A DNA stretch of 64,000 bases from Myxococcota bacterium (GTDB lineage Bacteria; Myxococcota_A; UBA9160; SMWR01), in contig JBCCEW010000022.1 of NCBI GenBank assembly GCA_039030075.1, positions 30,454 to 94,453 of the forward strand. The letters are read 5' to 3'. Every line of letters begins with the position of its first letter. Position 1 is the stretch's first letter. The notes under the pieces are model-generated. The model saw only the letters and a list, made by a program, of their open reading frames with translations. It did not search any database and had not been told where the DNA came from. The translations under genes and the position numbers were made by a program. Positions 1 through 8,659 of this stretch are shown piece by piece.

Positions 1-112
1 GCGTGGTTGCCCAATTCTTGGGCAGAGTAGCGGCCGCGCCGCTGGGCGCCATCGTCCCCTGGCGGTCGGAGGCGCCTCCATAAGGTGCTGAGTTCGGTAG
101 CTTCTTGGCGTT

Positions 113-1384
113 GTGCGTACCGGAATCACGCCGGCCGAGGCGCTCGAGACGATTCTCCAGCGCGCCGAGCCCCTCACCCCCGAGACGGTCTCGCTGCCCG
201 AGGCCCAGGGGCGGATCCTCGCCGAATCGGTGACCTCAGAGCGGGTGATCCCACCCGCCGACAACTCGGCGATGGACGGCTACGCGGTGCGGGCCGCCGA
301 CTGCGCCCAGGCCTCGGCCGACGCCCCGGTCGCGCTGCCCGTGTCCTTCGAGGTGCCCGCGGGCGCCGCCGCACCTCCCACCCTCGAGGTCGGACAAGCC
401 GCCCGGATCCTGACGGGTGCCCCGCTCCCGCCCGGCGCAGACAGCGTCGTGCGGCAGGAAGACACGGAGCGCAGCGGCGACCGCGTCGCCGTGCGGGTCG
501 TTCCGAAGCTCGGCGAGCACGTGCGGCGGGCCGGAGAAGACGTCGATGCCGGGGACGCGGTGCTGACGGCCGGCGATCGCGTCGGCGCCGCCCAGATCGG
601 CATGCTCGCCTCGCTCGGCCGCAGCTTCGTCGCGGTTCACCGGGCGCCGCGGGTCGCCATTCTGTCTGGCGGCGACGAGTTGGTCGAGCCGGATGGCGAC
701 ATCAGCGGCGGTCGCATCGTCTCTTCGAACTCCTATTCGATCGCCGCCCAGTGTCGGGAACTCGGTGCCATCCCGAGCTACCTCGGCATCGCGCGCGACA
801 CCCCGGAAGACCTGGAGCGGTGCTTTCGCGGTGGTCTGCGCGCCGACCTGCTCGTGAGTTCGGCCGGCGTGTCCGTCGGCGATCGCGACTTCGTGCGCGA
901 CGTGCTCGAGAAGCTGGGCTGCACGCTCGCCTTCTGGGGCGTTCAGATGAAACCCGGCTACCCCCTCGCCTTCGGCGAGATCGGCGCCGAGCGAGGCGCG
1001 GGTGCGGGTGGCCCGCTCGTGTTCGGCCTGCCGGGCAACCCGGTCTCGGCGATGATGACCTTCGAACAGTTCGTGCGGCCGGCGATCTTGCAGATGCGCG
1101 GCGAGCGCGCCCTGTTCCGCCCGCTCCTCGAGGTCCGGCTGGGCGAGCGCCTGCGCAAGAAGCCCGGCCGGCTGCACTTCGTCCGCGTCACCCTCGAGAA
1201 GGAAGGCGACGACTGGGTGGCCCGCAGCGCCGGCAACCAGAGCTCGGGCGCGCTGCGCTCCATGCTCCGCGCGCGTGCCATTCTGATCTTCGACGCCGAG
1301 CTCGAACGGCTCGACGTGGGTGATCGCGCGCGCGTCCAGGTCGTCGACCCGACGGTGCTCGCCGGCGCCGACGGAGGATTCTGA
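113..1384 (+). CDS. moeA: Molybdopterin molybdenumtransferase MoeA
   Basis: 423 residues. MoeA inserts molybdate into adenylylated molybdopterin in the cytoplasm, the last common step of molybdenum cofactor synthesis. The N-terminal signature PPADNSAMDGYA lies at residues 47-58, the SGGDEL motif of the MPT-binding domain follows near 185, and the LPGNPVSA motif near 305; length is normal for MoeA/gephyrin E. The start is GTG at 113, the only usable start after an in-frame stop at 98; no clear Shine-Dalgarno precedes it. mobA begins 1 base after the stop, so the two form an operon. The preceding 112 bases show no gene. Confidence 0.95.
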   Translation: MRTGITPAEALETILQRAEPLTPETVSLPEAQGRILAESVTSERVIPPADNSAMDGYAVRAADCAQASADAPVALPVSFEVPAGAAAPPTLEVGQAARILTGAPLPPGADSVVRQEDTERSGDRVAVRVVPKLGEHVRRAGEDVDAGDAVLTAGDRVGAAQIGMLASLGRSFVAVHRAPRVAILSGGDELVEPDGDISGGRIVSSNSYSIAAQCRELGAIPSYLGIARDTPEDLERCFRGGLRADLLVSSAGVSVGDRDFVRDVLEKLGCTLAFWGVQMKPGYPLAFGEIGAERGAGAGGPLVFGLPGNPVSAMMTFEQFVRPAILQMRGERALFRPLLEVRLGERLRKKPGRLHFVRVTLEKEGDDWVARSAGNQSSGALRSMLRARAILIFDAELERLDVGDRARVQVVDPTVLAGADGGF

Positions 1385-1385
1385 G

Positions 1386-2000
1386 ATGGGCGAGATGGCC
1401 TCGAACGGAGATCGATTGCGCAACGTGGCGGGCGCTGTGCTCACGGGCGGCGCGTCCTCGCGCATGGGTCGAGACAAGGCGCGCCTCGCCGTCGGGGGCG
1501 TACCTGCCGCGACGCGCGTTGCCGAATGCCTCGCCCAGCTCTGCACCGACGTCGTGATCGTGGGGGGCGATCCGCCGTCGGACGCGCCCGGCCGCCGCGT
1601 TCCGGATCCGCCGGGCCCGCGCTGCGCCCTGCGCGGGCTGGTCGGTGCCCTCGACGCCTGCGAGGCCGAACGCGTCTTCGTGGTCGCGACCGACGTCCCG
1701 TTCGTTCGCCCTTCGCTGCTCCTCGCGCTGTTTGCATGGCCCGAGGCCGACGCGGTAGTGCCTCGCTCCTCGCACGGTTTACAGCCCCTGGTCGCGCTCT
1801 ACCGGCGCGAGCCCGTCCTCGAGGTGGCGCGTGGACACCTCGAGGAAGAGCGCCTGGCCCTGCGCCACGTCCTCGACGCGGTGGAGACCCGCCTCTTCGA
1901 GGGGGAAGACCTCGCGCGGGTCGACGACCACGGGTTCGCCCTCACCAACCTGAACACGCCGGAAGACCTGGCCCAGGCCGAGGCCGCCCTGGCGCGCTAG
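1386..2000 (+). CDS. mobA: Molybdenum cofactor guanylyltransferase MobA
   Basis: 204 residues. MobA attaches GMP to molybdopterin to give the bis-MGD cofactor of DMSO-reductase family enzymes. The nucleotidyltransferase motif LTGGASSRMGRDKARL is at residues 19-34 and the DVPF metal/nucleotide segment lies near 100. ATG at 1386 follows the moeA stop by one base; a second ATG three codons later is possible, and the reading frame also runs open upstream inside moeA without a meaningful sequence. It is co-transcribed with moeA. Its last 4 bases overlap the end of the convergent small gene on the other strand. Confidence 0.93.
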   Translation: MGEMASNGDRLRNVAGAVLTGGASSRMGRDKARLAVGGVPAATRVAECLAQLCTDVVIVGGDPPSDAPGRRVPDPPGPRCALRGLVGALDACEAERVFVVATDVPFVRPSLLLALFAWPEADAVVPRSSHGLQPLVALYRREPVLEVARGHLEEERLALRHVLDAVETRLFEGEDLARVDDHGFALTNLNTPEDLAQAEAALAR

Positions 2001-2266
2001 CGCCCGAGGATGATCCGGCAGATGGCTTCGAGGCGCTCGAAGGCGCCGTCGAAGCGTTCGCGCAGGGACGCATCGGCCCACTCGACGGCCCCCAGACGCG
2101 AGAGCACCGCGAGGGTCTGTTCCGCGGCGCCAGACAGGTCATCCGAAGCGCGCTCTCCCAGATCGTCGAGTGCCTCGGTCACGCCGGTGTCGGCCGCAGC
2201 TCCGGCTTCGCGGAGTGTTCCTACGAGATCCCCCAGCAGGCGTCGATACTCCCCCCGCACAGACAT
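1997..2266 (-). CDS. Small hypothetical protein (89 aa)
   Basis: 89 residues, acidic, predicted mostly alpha-helical, no cysteine, signal peptide or membrane segment; family not recognised. It begins with ATG at 2266, 26 bases after the rfaE2 stop, and its stop overlaps the mobA stop tail-to-tail by 4 bases. That tight fit between two well-supported genes, plus a gene-like composition, is the argument that it is real. It would be the third gene of the asmA-like/rfaE2 transcript. Function unknown. Confidence 0.6.
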   Translation of the reverse strand: MSVRGEYRRLLGDLVGTLREAGAAADTGVTEALDDLGERASDDLSGAAEQTLAVLSRLGAVEWADASLRERFDGAFERLEAICRIILGR

Positions 2267-2292
2267 CTAGTGGCGCTCCTTCCCCACCGGAC

Positions 2293-2784
2293 TCATCGGC
2301 TGCGCATCGCTTCGACGATGTGGGTCGTACGCACGCCTGGAATCACGCGCAGACGCTCGACGCGCCCACCCCAACTCTCGACGTCCTCGCGTCCGACGAT
2401 CTCGTCGAGCTTCCAGTCCCCGCCCTTCGCCAGGACGTCGGGGCGCAGCTTGCGAATCGCCCGCAGAGGCGTGTCCTCGCCGAACAGGACGACCCAATCG
2501 ACGCAGGAAAGCGACGCCACGATCTCGGCGCGCTGGCGCTCGGGGATCACCGGCCGCGTCGGGCCCTTCAGGCGCCGCACCGACGCGTCGCGATTCAGGG
2601 CGACGATCAGGCGGTCGCCGAACCCACGTGCCTCTTCCAGACTGCGCACGTGTCCGACGTGGAGCAGGTCGAAGCAGCCGTTGGTGAAGACGACGGTCTC
2701 CCCGCGGCGCTGGGCCGCCGCGACTTCGTGCCGGGCCCGATCGCGAGACAGCACGCGCGCGCGCGCCGGCCGCACCTCGCTCAC
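2293..2784 (-). CDS. rfaE2: D-glycero-beta-D-manno-heptose 1-phosphate adenylyltransferase
   Basis: 163 residues, the usual size of the stand-alone adenylyltransferase (equivalent to the C-terminal domain of HldE). It transfers AMP from ATP to heptose 1-phosphate, giving ADP-heptose for the lipopolysaccharide inner core. The nucleotidyltransferase motif FTNGCFDLLHVGHVR at residues 33-47 contains the HxGH active site; the conserved LNRDASVRRLKGPTRPV segment and the C-terminal TTHIVEAM follow. The GTG start at 2784 overlaps the TGA of the upstream asmA-like gene (GTGA), implying translational coupling. The kinase half (HldA/RfaE1) is not in this window. Confidence 0.92.
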   Translation of the reverse strand: MSEVRPARARVLSRDRARHEVAAAQRRGETVVFTNGCFDLLHVGHVRSLEEARGFGDRLIVALNRDASVRRLKGPTRPVIPERQRAEIVASLSCVDWVVLFGEDTPLRAIRKLRPDVLAKGGDWKLDEIVGREDVESWGGRVERLRVIPGVRTTHIVEAMRSR

Positions 2785-5483
2785 AGCGTGACCTCGGGCG
2801 CCGCGGGAGCCGCCTCGGGGTCCGGCGCCGGCGGCTCGGGTTCGGGCTCCGCGCCCTTCGGAGGGGACTCGCCACCCGGCGACGCCAACCCGAGTTCCTC
2901 GATGCCGCGCCGCACGACCGACGGAAGCCCGGTCACCATGCGAATCGGTCCGGCGTTGAGCGAGCGCAGCGGTTGGGGCCGCGCGGTCGGCGCGTCCCAC
3001 GGACCGCTGAGTTTGAAATGGGCCGCCACCAAGTTGTTCGCCCCCCCGAGCAGCAGGTTCCCCAGGATCGGGATGCTACCGAGCGCACGGTCGACGGGCC
3101 GGAACAAGAACACCACGAGCTCCGCGTCGACACCGTGGGGCTCGTGACCGATGTCGATCTGACCCGTGCCGAACACGCGCACGTCGGGGCCGTCGAATTC
3201 GAGGCCATCGGTCTTCGCCACACCTTCTTCGAGGTCGAAGGCGACTTCACAGCGCGTGTAGCGAATCTGATCCCGCCCGCCGCTGAGATCGAGGCTCTCG
3301 GTCGACAGCGTCAGCGCCAGGAGAGCGGGCATCTCGCGTTTGACGGTGCCGTCGTACGCGTCGACGGTGGCGCGGCCCGACAGACTCGCCAGCGGGAAGA
3401 CACCGTCGCGGTGCCGCGCTTCGAGATCGGCGCGCACGTCGACCCGCCCGGTGACGAGCTCTTCCCCGAGCCCTGCCTGGGCGAACAGCGCGGCCGCATC
3501 GAGATCCTGGGCCACGAAGGCGCCGCGGTAGGGCAGGACGTCGGCCGTCGAGAGGTCCACCGAACCGTCGCCGACCAGATGTCCCTGGGGTCGGATCGCC
3601 GCCTGGACGCCGTCGAAATAGACGCTCGCGCCCACACCGCGCACGCGCGCCTGGACCTTCTCGTGGGACCAGAGGTCGGTATCCCAGGGACCGATCTCTA
3701 GCGTGCCGCGCGCCCACACGTCCCCTCGGATCGGCGCAGGCGTGCGCTGATTGCGGTCCGGCGCCCTGGCGACCAGGCGGGCCGTCAAACGCATCGGGTC
3801 GTCGTCCCAGATCAACGTGCCGCGCAGCGGCACCTCGGCCCAGGTGGCGCGACGGATCTCGGCCACCAGGTCTTCGCCGCGCCCGTCGATCCCGACCTCG
3901 ACCGAACGCAGCGGCCAGAGCACGAGCGGGTGGGCCAGGTGATCGAGACGCACTTCGAAATGGGGCGGTTCGGCTTCCTCGCCGGGCTCGGGCTCGAACA
4001 CCGAGATCAACAGAGGCAACCCCGCCAGCAAGACTTCGTCCCGCACGGGAACCCGGTTCGCGAGGTCCGAGTCGAGCAGGTGAGAAACCCCATCGAAGTC
4101 GAGATCGAGAATGGGGAGGTCGAACCCATCACGCGAGCCGGTGAGACCGCGTACTTCGAGGCGATCCCCCGCCAGGCTCGCCCGCATCGCAACGCGCTCG
4201 AGGGCGTCGTCTTCGTCGAGCGCGATTCGCAGCTCTTCGAGACCCGCCTCGAGCCGGAAGCCCTCGGGCAGGTGACCGGACTCGCCGGTGAAGACCTGCT
4301 CCCAGCGCGCGAGGGTCTCCTCGCCCTCGGCGCGCATGTCAACGATGCGGCCTTCGCCGAGCGCACCCAGCAGGTCACGGGCGTCTTCGAAGGCGGCGGC
4401 GTTTCCGGTCATGGCGACGAGATCCTCGACGGCGATGTCCGCGAGCTTCGCGCGCAGGGCAAGCGCCGCCTTGGGGTCCACCGGCCGCGAAAGGCTGCCA
4501 CTCACGTCGACGTCGATCGCGCCACTGCGCAGACGCACTTCCTCGAACTCGAAACGGTCCTCGTCGAATCGAATCGTCGCCTGGCTCGCGATCCGCGGTG
4601 CGCCCCAGAGCGGCGTGTCGACCCCGTCTTCGACGAGGGCGAAGTCGCGCATCACCCAGTCCACCTGGGCACGGGCCGGGCGATCCGGAGTCGCGCGCAG
4701 ATCGATCACTCCGTCCAGGCGACCCGCCGGTCCCATCGTCGCCGCCCCGAACCAGCTCGCGGCCCAGCCCAGATCGAGCCCGTTGGCCGTGACCTGCAGG
4801 TCGAGGTCGTCCGGCTCGTCGAGCGTCGCCTCCCACTCCAGGGCGCCGCGCTGGGCCCCCTCCCCCACGACCCGCATCCGGGCGACCAGCGCGGTCTCGG
4901 CCCGCAGCTGGCGGTAGTCGAGCTCGGCTTCGAGATCCTCTGCCGAGAAGGTGCGGGTCGCGCCGGTCTCGTCGGCCCAGATCACCTCGATCCGCCCGTC
5001 CCGCAGGCGCAGGTGGTCCGCGAGGTGCGGCCCGCGGAGGAGTTCCCGGAGCGCAAATTCCGGAGCCACGTGCTCGGCGTGGTCCTCCTCGCCACCGGTG
5101 TGCGGCTGCGGGTCGGCGTTCGGGAGGTGGATGCCCGAGGCATCGCCCCGCAGACGCAGCGTGACGCCTTCCAGCTCCAGCCGGGAGAGCCGCACGTTCC
5201 CCATCAGGCTGGCGCCCAGGCTGAGCCGCGCGCTCGCCCGCTCGACCTGTAAGTCCCCGTTCAAGAGGGACATTTTCCCCGCCTCGAGCTCGATGGGCAG
5301 GCCCGGACGGACGCGCAGGCTGTCGATGTTGCAGCGCGCGCCCGTGGCCTGGGCCACCTGTCGCTCGACCTCGCGGCGCAGCTGCTCGGGCCCCAGGGTG
5401 GACGCGGCATAGAGCCCGGCCACCAGAGAGGCGAGCAGTAGGAGGGCCGCCAGACCCCAGCGCCATGCGCGTCGCCGGCTCAC
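2781..5483 (-). CDS. AsmA-like inner-membrane-anchored protein
   Basis: 900 residues. One N-terminal membrane segment (about residues 9-27) is followed by a long region of repeating amphipathic beta-strands, as in AsmA/TamB/YhdP proteins, which bridge the periplasm and are implicated in phospholipid delivery to the outer membrane. The C-terminal part (about 690-850), with LDLSGGRDQIRYTR and the segment SIPILGNLLLGGANNLVAAH, matches the AsmA-like C-terminal region. The start is GTG at 5483, immediately next to a perfect 16-base palindrome that includes its ribosome binding site. It leads the operon with rfaE2, which fits an envelope role. The substrate cannot be told from sequence. Confidence 0.8.
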   Translation of the reverse strand: MSRRRAWRWGLAALLLLASLVAGLYAASTLGPEQLRREVERQVAQATGARCNIDSLRVRPGLPIELEAGKMSLLNGDLQVERASARLSLGASLMGNVRLSRLELEGVTLRLRGDASGIHLPNADPQPHTGGEEDHAEHVAPEFALRELLRGPHLADHLRLRDGRIEVIWADETGATRTFSAEDLEAELDYRQLRAETALVARMRVVGEGAQRGALEWEATLDEPDDLDLQVTANGLDLGWAASWFGAATMGPAGRLDGVIDLRATPDRPARAQVDWVMRDFALVEDGVDTPLWGAPRIASQATIRFDEDRFEFEEVRLRSGAIDVDVSGSLSRPVDPKAALALRAKLADIAVEDLVAMTGNAAAFEDARDLLGALGEGRIVDMRAEGEETLARWEQVFTGESGHLPEGFRLEAGLEELRIALDEDDALERVAMRASLAGDRLEVRGLTGSRDGFDLPILDLDFDGVSHLLDSDLANRVPVRDEVLLAGLPLLISVFEPEPGEEAEPPHFEVRLDHLAHPLVLWPLRSVEVGIDGRGEDLVAEIRRATWAEVPLRGTLIWDDDPMRLTARLVARAPDRNQRTPAPIRGDVWARGTLEIGPWDTDLWSHEKVQARVRGVGASVYFDGVQAAIRPQGHLVGDGSVDLSTADVLPYRGAFVAQDLDAAALFAQAGLGEELVTGRVDVRADLEARHRDGVFPLASLSGRATVDAYDGTVKREMPALLALTLSTESLDLSGGRDQIRYTRCEVAFDLEEGVAKTDGLEFDGPDVRVFGTGQIDIGHEPHGVDAELVVFLFRPVDRALGSIPILGNLLLGGANNLVAAHFKLSGPWDAPTARPQPLRSLNAGPIRMVTGLPSVVRRGIEELGLASPGGESPPKGAEPEPEPPAPDPEAAPAAPEVTL

Positions 5484-5499
5484 GATCCCTGCAGGGATC
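5484..5499. promoter_or_regulatory. Perfect 16-bp palindrome abutting the asmA-like start codon
   Basis: GATCCCTGCAGGGATC is its own reverse complement and ends one base before the GTG start of the minus-strand asmA-like gene. On that strand its right half supplies the AGGGA ribosome binding site. It could be an operator, or an mRNA hairpin that hides the ribosome binding site. Function is inferred from position only. Confidence 0.45.
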
Positions 5500-5679
5500 T
5501 CGAGGCCGCCCGACCCCCCCTAAATGAAGGTTCTTCGATGTGCGTCAACGGCTCGATCCTGGGCCCCTGCCTACGGATTGCGGCGCGGGGCGTACCCCCC
5601 AGAGCCGCCCCAAGGCCCCATTCTCCCTAAAGAAATTCGTCGTACCCGTCGAAACGGCTTCCAAGTGGAGAGGAACCCA

Positions 5680-5700
5680 GTCGGCCTTCGTCCGGCCGAC
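5680..5700 (+). promoter_or_regulatory. Leader hairpin before the XRE regulator
   Basis: GTCGGCC at 5680-5686 pairs perfectly with GGCCGAC at 5694-5700 around a 7-base loop. The ribosome binding site GAGGGAG (5703-5709) follows after two bases. There is no U-tract, so this is not an obvious terminator; it may affect translation or mRNA stability of the regulator gene. The divergent intergenic stretch 5500-5720 shows no gene. Confidence 0.35.
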
Positions 5701-5720
5701 CCGAGGGAGTGTGCGTGGGT

Positions 5721-6005
5721 ATGGAGAATAATCGATCGAAGACGATTCGGAAGAATCGCGTGCGCGAGCTGCGAGAGAACCGCCTGATGACCCAGGCGCA
5801 GCTGGCTCGCAAGGCCAAGGTTGCTCTCCGTACGATTCATTCCGTCGAGAAGGGCATGAACTGTCGGATGGACACCAAGCGCAAGATCCTGCTCGCGCTC
5901 GGTCTCCGCTTCGAAGACAAGGACCAGGTGTTCCCGCCCGCTCACGTGTTCGCCGACGAGCCGTCGTCCGAACCGTCGACGCCGCAGAACACGCCGTCGT
6001 ACTAG
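5721..6005 (+). CDS. XRE-family helix-turn-helix transcriptional regulator
   Basis: 94 residues from ATG at 5721; in-frame GTG codons at 5709 and 5715 are alternatives, and the GAGGGAG ribosome binding site suits 5715 best. A Cro/C1-type helix-turn-helix occupies about residues 14-67: QAQLARKAKVALRTIHSVEKG holds the two helices and the recognition turn, and a basic helix with MDTKRKILLALGL completes the fold. A short acidic, Ser/Pro-rich tail follows. There is no ligand-binding domain. It is a single gene bracketed by hairpins; its targets are not evident, though the flanking inverted repeats are candidates. Expression is likely monocistronic. Confidence 0.8.
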   Translation: MENNRSKTIRKNRVRELRENRLMTQAQLARKAKVALRTIHSVEKGMNCRMDTKRKILLALGLRFEDKDQVFPPAHVFADEPSSEPSTPQNTPSY

Positions 6006-6019
6006 TCGCCTAGCGCGCA

Positions 6020-6041
6020 CTCGGCGGCACACACCGCCGAG
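6020..6041 (+). terminator. Strong hairpin after the XRE gene
   Basis: CTCGGCGG (6020-6027) pairs with CCGCCGAG (6034-6041) around the loop CACACA, 14 bases after the regulator stop. An 8-bp GC-rich stem in this position suits a transcript end, but no T-tract follows, so intrinsic termination is uncertain. Confidence 0.45.
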
Positions 6042-6070
6042 CCGTGCGTTCTCGCGGCACACCACGAACG

Positions 6071-6090
6071 GGGTCCCGTCCACGGGACCC
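6071..6090. promoter_or_regulatory. 9-bp inverted repeat upstream of ptsP
   Basis: GGGTCCCGT (6071-6079) and ACGGGACCC (6082-6090) are perfect inverted copies separated by two bases. This is compact enough to be a dimeric-regulator operator as well as a hairpin. It lies about 190 bases before the proposed ptsP start and just after the XRE gene, which is a natural candidate regulator. The rest of 6042-6266 shows nothing else I can support. Confidence 0.35.
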
Positions 6091-6266
6091 GACGCCACCG
6101 ATCTCCCTCGCAGCCCAGCGCGAGCGGGTTTCGGTACCATGGCGTTGGGACGCTCTCCGGGCGCCTGATCCGCGATCGGGCGCGTCTTCCTCGGCGAGCG
6201 TGCGTCTTCCCGACCGCACCGCGCGGACCCGAGAGGACGTCGACGAGTCGCATCCCACCCACGCTC

Positions 6267-6271
6267 GGAGG
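6267..6271 (+). promoter_or_regulatory. Ribosome binding site that decides the ptsP start
   Basis: GGAGG stands 8 bases before the ATT codon at 6280. No ATG, GTG or TTG occurs in this frame between the stop codon at 6166-6168 and the GTG at 6361, which lies inside the conserved GAF domain. The Shine-Dalgarno therefore supports an unusual ATT start. Confidence 0.55.
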
Positions 6272-6279
6272 CCCGCCCG

Positions 6280-8652
6280 ATTCCGGACCGGATCACACTG
6301 CTGGCAGACGTCGCCGAGATCGTCGCACGCTCGCACGATCTTCACGAGACGCTCGGCAATGTGGTCGATCTGGTCGGCAAGCGCCTCGATGCGGATGCCT
6401 GCTCGATCTATCTGGTCGAAGCCGACGTCACGCAGCTCACTCTCTCGGCGACCAATGGGCTGCACCGCGAGTCGATCGGCCGGGTCCGGCTGCCGGTCGG
6501 TCAGGGACTGGTAGGGCTCGCCGCGGCGCAACGCTCTCCGGTGGTGAGCGACGACGCGCAGACGCACCCGAGCTACCGCTACTTCCCCGAGACCGGTGAG
6601 GAGCGCTTCACGTCGCTGATGGCGGCTCCGCTGCTCGTCAAGAACGTCACCGTCGGCGTCCTCGTGGTGCAGACGATCGAGCAGCGGCGCTTCGAGCCCT
6701 TCGAAGTCGACGTGCTCCAGACCTGCGCGCAGCTGATCTCGCCGGTGGTCATGAACGCGCGCTTCCTTTCGCTGGTCGACCAGTCCGAGGAGGCCCTCGA
6801 GCGCGACTCGGAGGAGCTCGCGGCCCACGGGATTCCGATCGTGCGCAGCCCCGCCCCGCGCCCCGACCAGAACGTCGAGTTCAAGGGCCTCGGGACTTCG
6901 CGAGGCATCGCGATCGGGCGCATCTACCGGATGGAGAATCCGCTCGATCTGGCCCAGCTCGAGTACGAGCCGAGCGCATCCGCGGACGCCGAGGAGCGCG
7001 ACCTGATCCAGGCGATCTCGAGCGTCCGCCGCGACCTCGACGACAACCGCGAAGAGCTCGGTGACCGCTTCGGCCCCGAGTTCTCCGCCGTCTTCCACAC
7101 CCACATCCAGATCCTCGAGGACAAGGGCTTCGTCTCGAAGCTGCGCGACGAAGTCGGCCGCAGCGCCAACGCCCGCGTGGCCCTGCAGAGCGTGCTCGGG
7201 GCCTACCGGAAGACCTTCAGCCGCATCGAGGACGCCTACTTCCGCGAGCGGATGAGCGACATCGAGGACATCGGCCGGCGCGTGATGGAGCAGCTCCTGG
7301 GCGATCGCGCCCAGCGCCCGCGCATGGAAGACGGCGCCATCGTCTTCGCCGACAACATCCTGCCGGGTCACTTCGCGCGCCTCGACCTCGAACGGGTCGG
7401 CGCCATCGTGTCCGAGCACGGTGGCTCGACCTCCCACGGTGCGATCTTCGCCCGCACCCTGGAGATCCCCGCGGTGACGGGCGTCTCCGGCCTGGGGGAG
7501 AACCTGCGCCCGGGCGAGCTGGCGATCGTCGATGGTGGCGAGGGGACGATCTTCCTCTCCCCCGACGAGCACCTCATCACCGAGTACGAGCGTGCCCGCG
7601 AGCGCTTCGAGATCGCGGCAGAACACCTGGACGCGCTGCGCGAGGTTCCGGCCGAGACCCGCGACGGACGGCGCATCGCACTCACGGCGAACTGCGGGCT
7701 GGTCAGCGACCTGCGTCTGGTGGAGCAACACGGTGCCGAAGGGGTCGGGCTCTTCCGCACCGAGATGTTGGCATTCGCCCATCGAGGGTTCCCGGAAGAG
7801 GAAGAGCAGGAGCAGCTCTACGAACGGGTGGCCGGCTTCCTCGCGCCCCGCCCGGTCACGTTCCGAACCCTCGACCTCGGCGGCGACAAGGAGGTTCCCA
7901 ACCTCGCCCTGCCCTACGAAGAGAACCCGCAGCTCGGTTGTCGCTCGATCCGCTTGAGCTTCACCCACGAGGAGTCCTTCCGCGCGCAGCTGCGGGCGAT
8001 CCTCCGGGCGAGCGCGCGCGGCAACGTGCGCTTGCTGCTGCCGATGATCTCGTCGGTCGGGGAGCTGCGTCAGGCGCGCGAGATCGTGAACGACGTGATG
8101 GACCAGATGCGCGCCAAGGGCACCGCCTTCGACGCCGACATCCCGGTCGGCGTGATGATCGAAGTTCCCTCCGCCGCCCTGATCTCCGAGTCGCTGGCGC
8201 GCGAATGCGACTTCTTCAGCGTAGGGACGAACGACCTCACCCAATACACCCTCGCCGTCGACCGTGGCAACGAGCGCATCGCCCACCTGTTCGATCCGTT
8301 GCACCCGGCGGTCATCAGCCTGGTCGATCACAGCGTGCGCGCGGCGCGCAAGACGGGTATCCCGATCTCGATCTGCGGCGAGATGGCGAGCAACCCGCTC
8401 GCGGTCCCCATCCTGGTAGGACAGGGCATCGCCGAGCTGTCCGGACCACCGAGCGCCGTCCCGATCGTGAAGGAGATCGTGCACGCCCTGGACCAGGGCG
8501 AGGCCGAAGCCGATGCGCGCCGCGCACGCGATGCGAGCTGCGCCTCGGAAGTGCGCGCCATCGGCGCGAGCAGACTCCGAGAAGCCGGACTCCTCGACCA
8601 TCCGGATCTCGGCCCGTGGCTGCGCCGCCAGGTCGAGACCGCCCTCCGCTGA
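6280..8652 (+). CDS. ptsP: GAF-domain phosphoenolpyruvate-protein phosphotransferase PtsP (enzyme I-Ntr)
   Basis: 790 residues from ATT at 6280. PtsP takes phosphate from PEP and passes it to NPr in the regulatory nitrogen PTS. An N-terminal GAF domain (about residues 5-165; LADVAEIVARSHDLHETL opens it) is followed by the enzyme I N-terminal helical domain (about 200-330), the swivelling phosphohistidine domain with HGGSTSHGAIFAR (candidate His386), and the PEP-binding TIM barrel with VGTNDLTQYTLAVDR and ICGEMASNP. Starting at the first conventional codon (GTG 6361) would delete the first GAF helix, so the ATT with a good ribosome binding site is preferred. NPr and EIIA-Ntr genes are not in the window. 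Confidence 0.9.
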   Translation: MPDRITLLADVAEIVARSHDLHETLGNVVDLVGKRLDADACSIYLVEADVTQLTLSATNGLHRESIGRVRLPVGQGLVGLAAAQRSPVVSDDAQTHPSYRYFPETGEERFTSLMAAPLLVKNVTVGVLVVQTIEQRRFEPFEVDVLQTCAQLISPVVMNARFLSLVDQSEEALERDSEELAAHGIPIVRSPAPRPDQNVEFKGLGTSRGIAIGRIYRMENPLDLAQLEYEPSASADAEERDLIQAISSVRRDLDDNREELGDRFGPEFSAVFHTHIQILEDKGFVSKLRDEVGRSANARVALQSVLGAYRKTFSRIEDAYFRERMSDIEDIGRRVMEQLLGDRAQRPRMEDGAIVFADNILPGHFARLDLERVGAIVSEHGGSTSHGAIFARTLEIPAVTGVSGLGENLRPGELAIVDGGEGTIFLSPDEHLITEYERARERFEIAAEHLDALREVPAETRDGRRIALTANCGLVSDLRLVEQHGAEGVGLFRTEMLAFAHRGFPEEEEQEQLYERVAGFLAPRPVTFRTLDLGGDKEVPNLALPYEENPQLGCRSIRLSFTHEESFRAQLRAILRASARGNVRLLLPMISSVGELRQAREIVNDVMDQMRAKGTAFDADIPVGVMIEVPSAALISESLARECDFFSVGTNDLTQYTLAVDRGNERIAHLFDPLHPAVISLVDHSVRAARKTGIPISICGEMASNPLAVPILVGQGIAELSGPPSAVPIVKEIVHALDQGEAEADARRARDASCASEVRAIGASRLREAGLLDHPDLGPWLRRQVETALR

Positions 8653-8659
8653 GTCGCAT

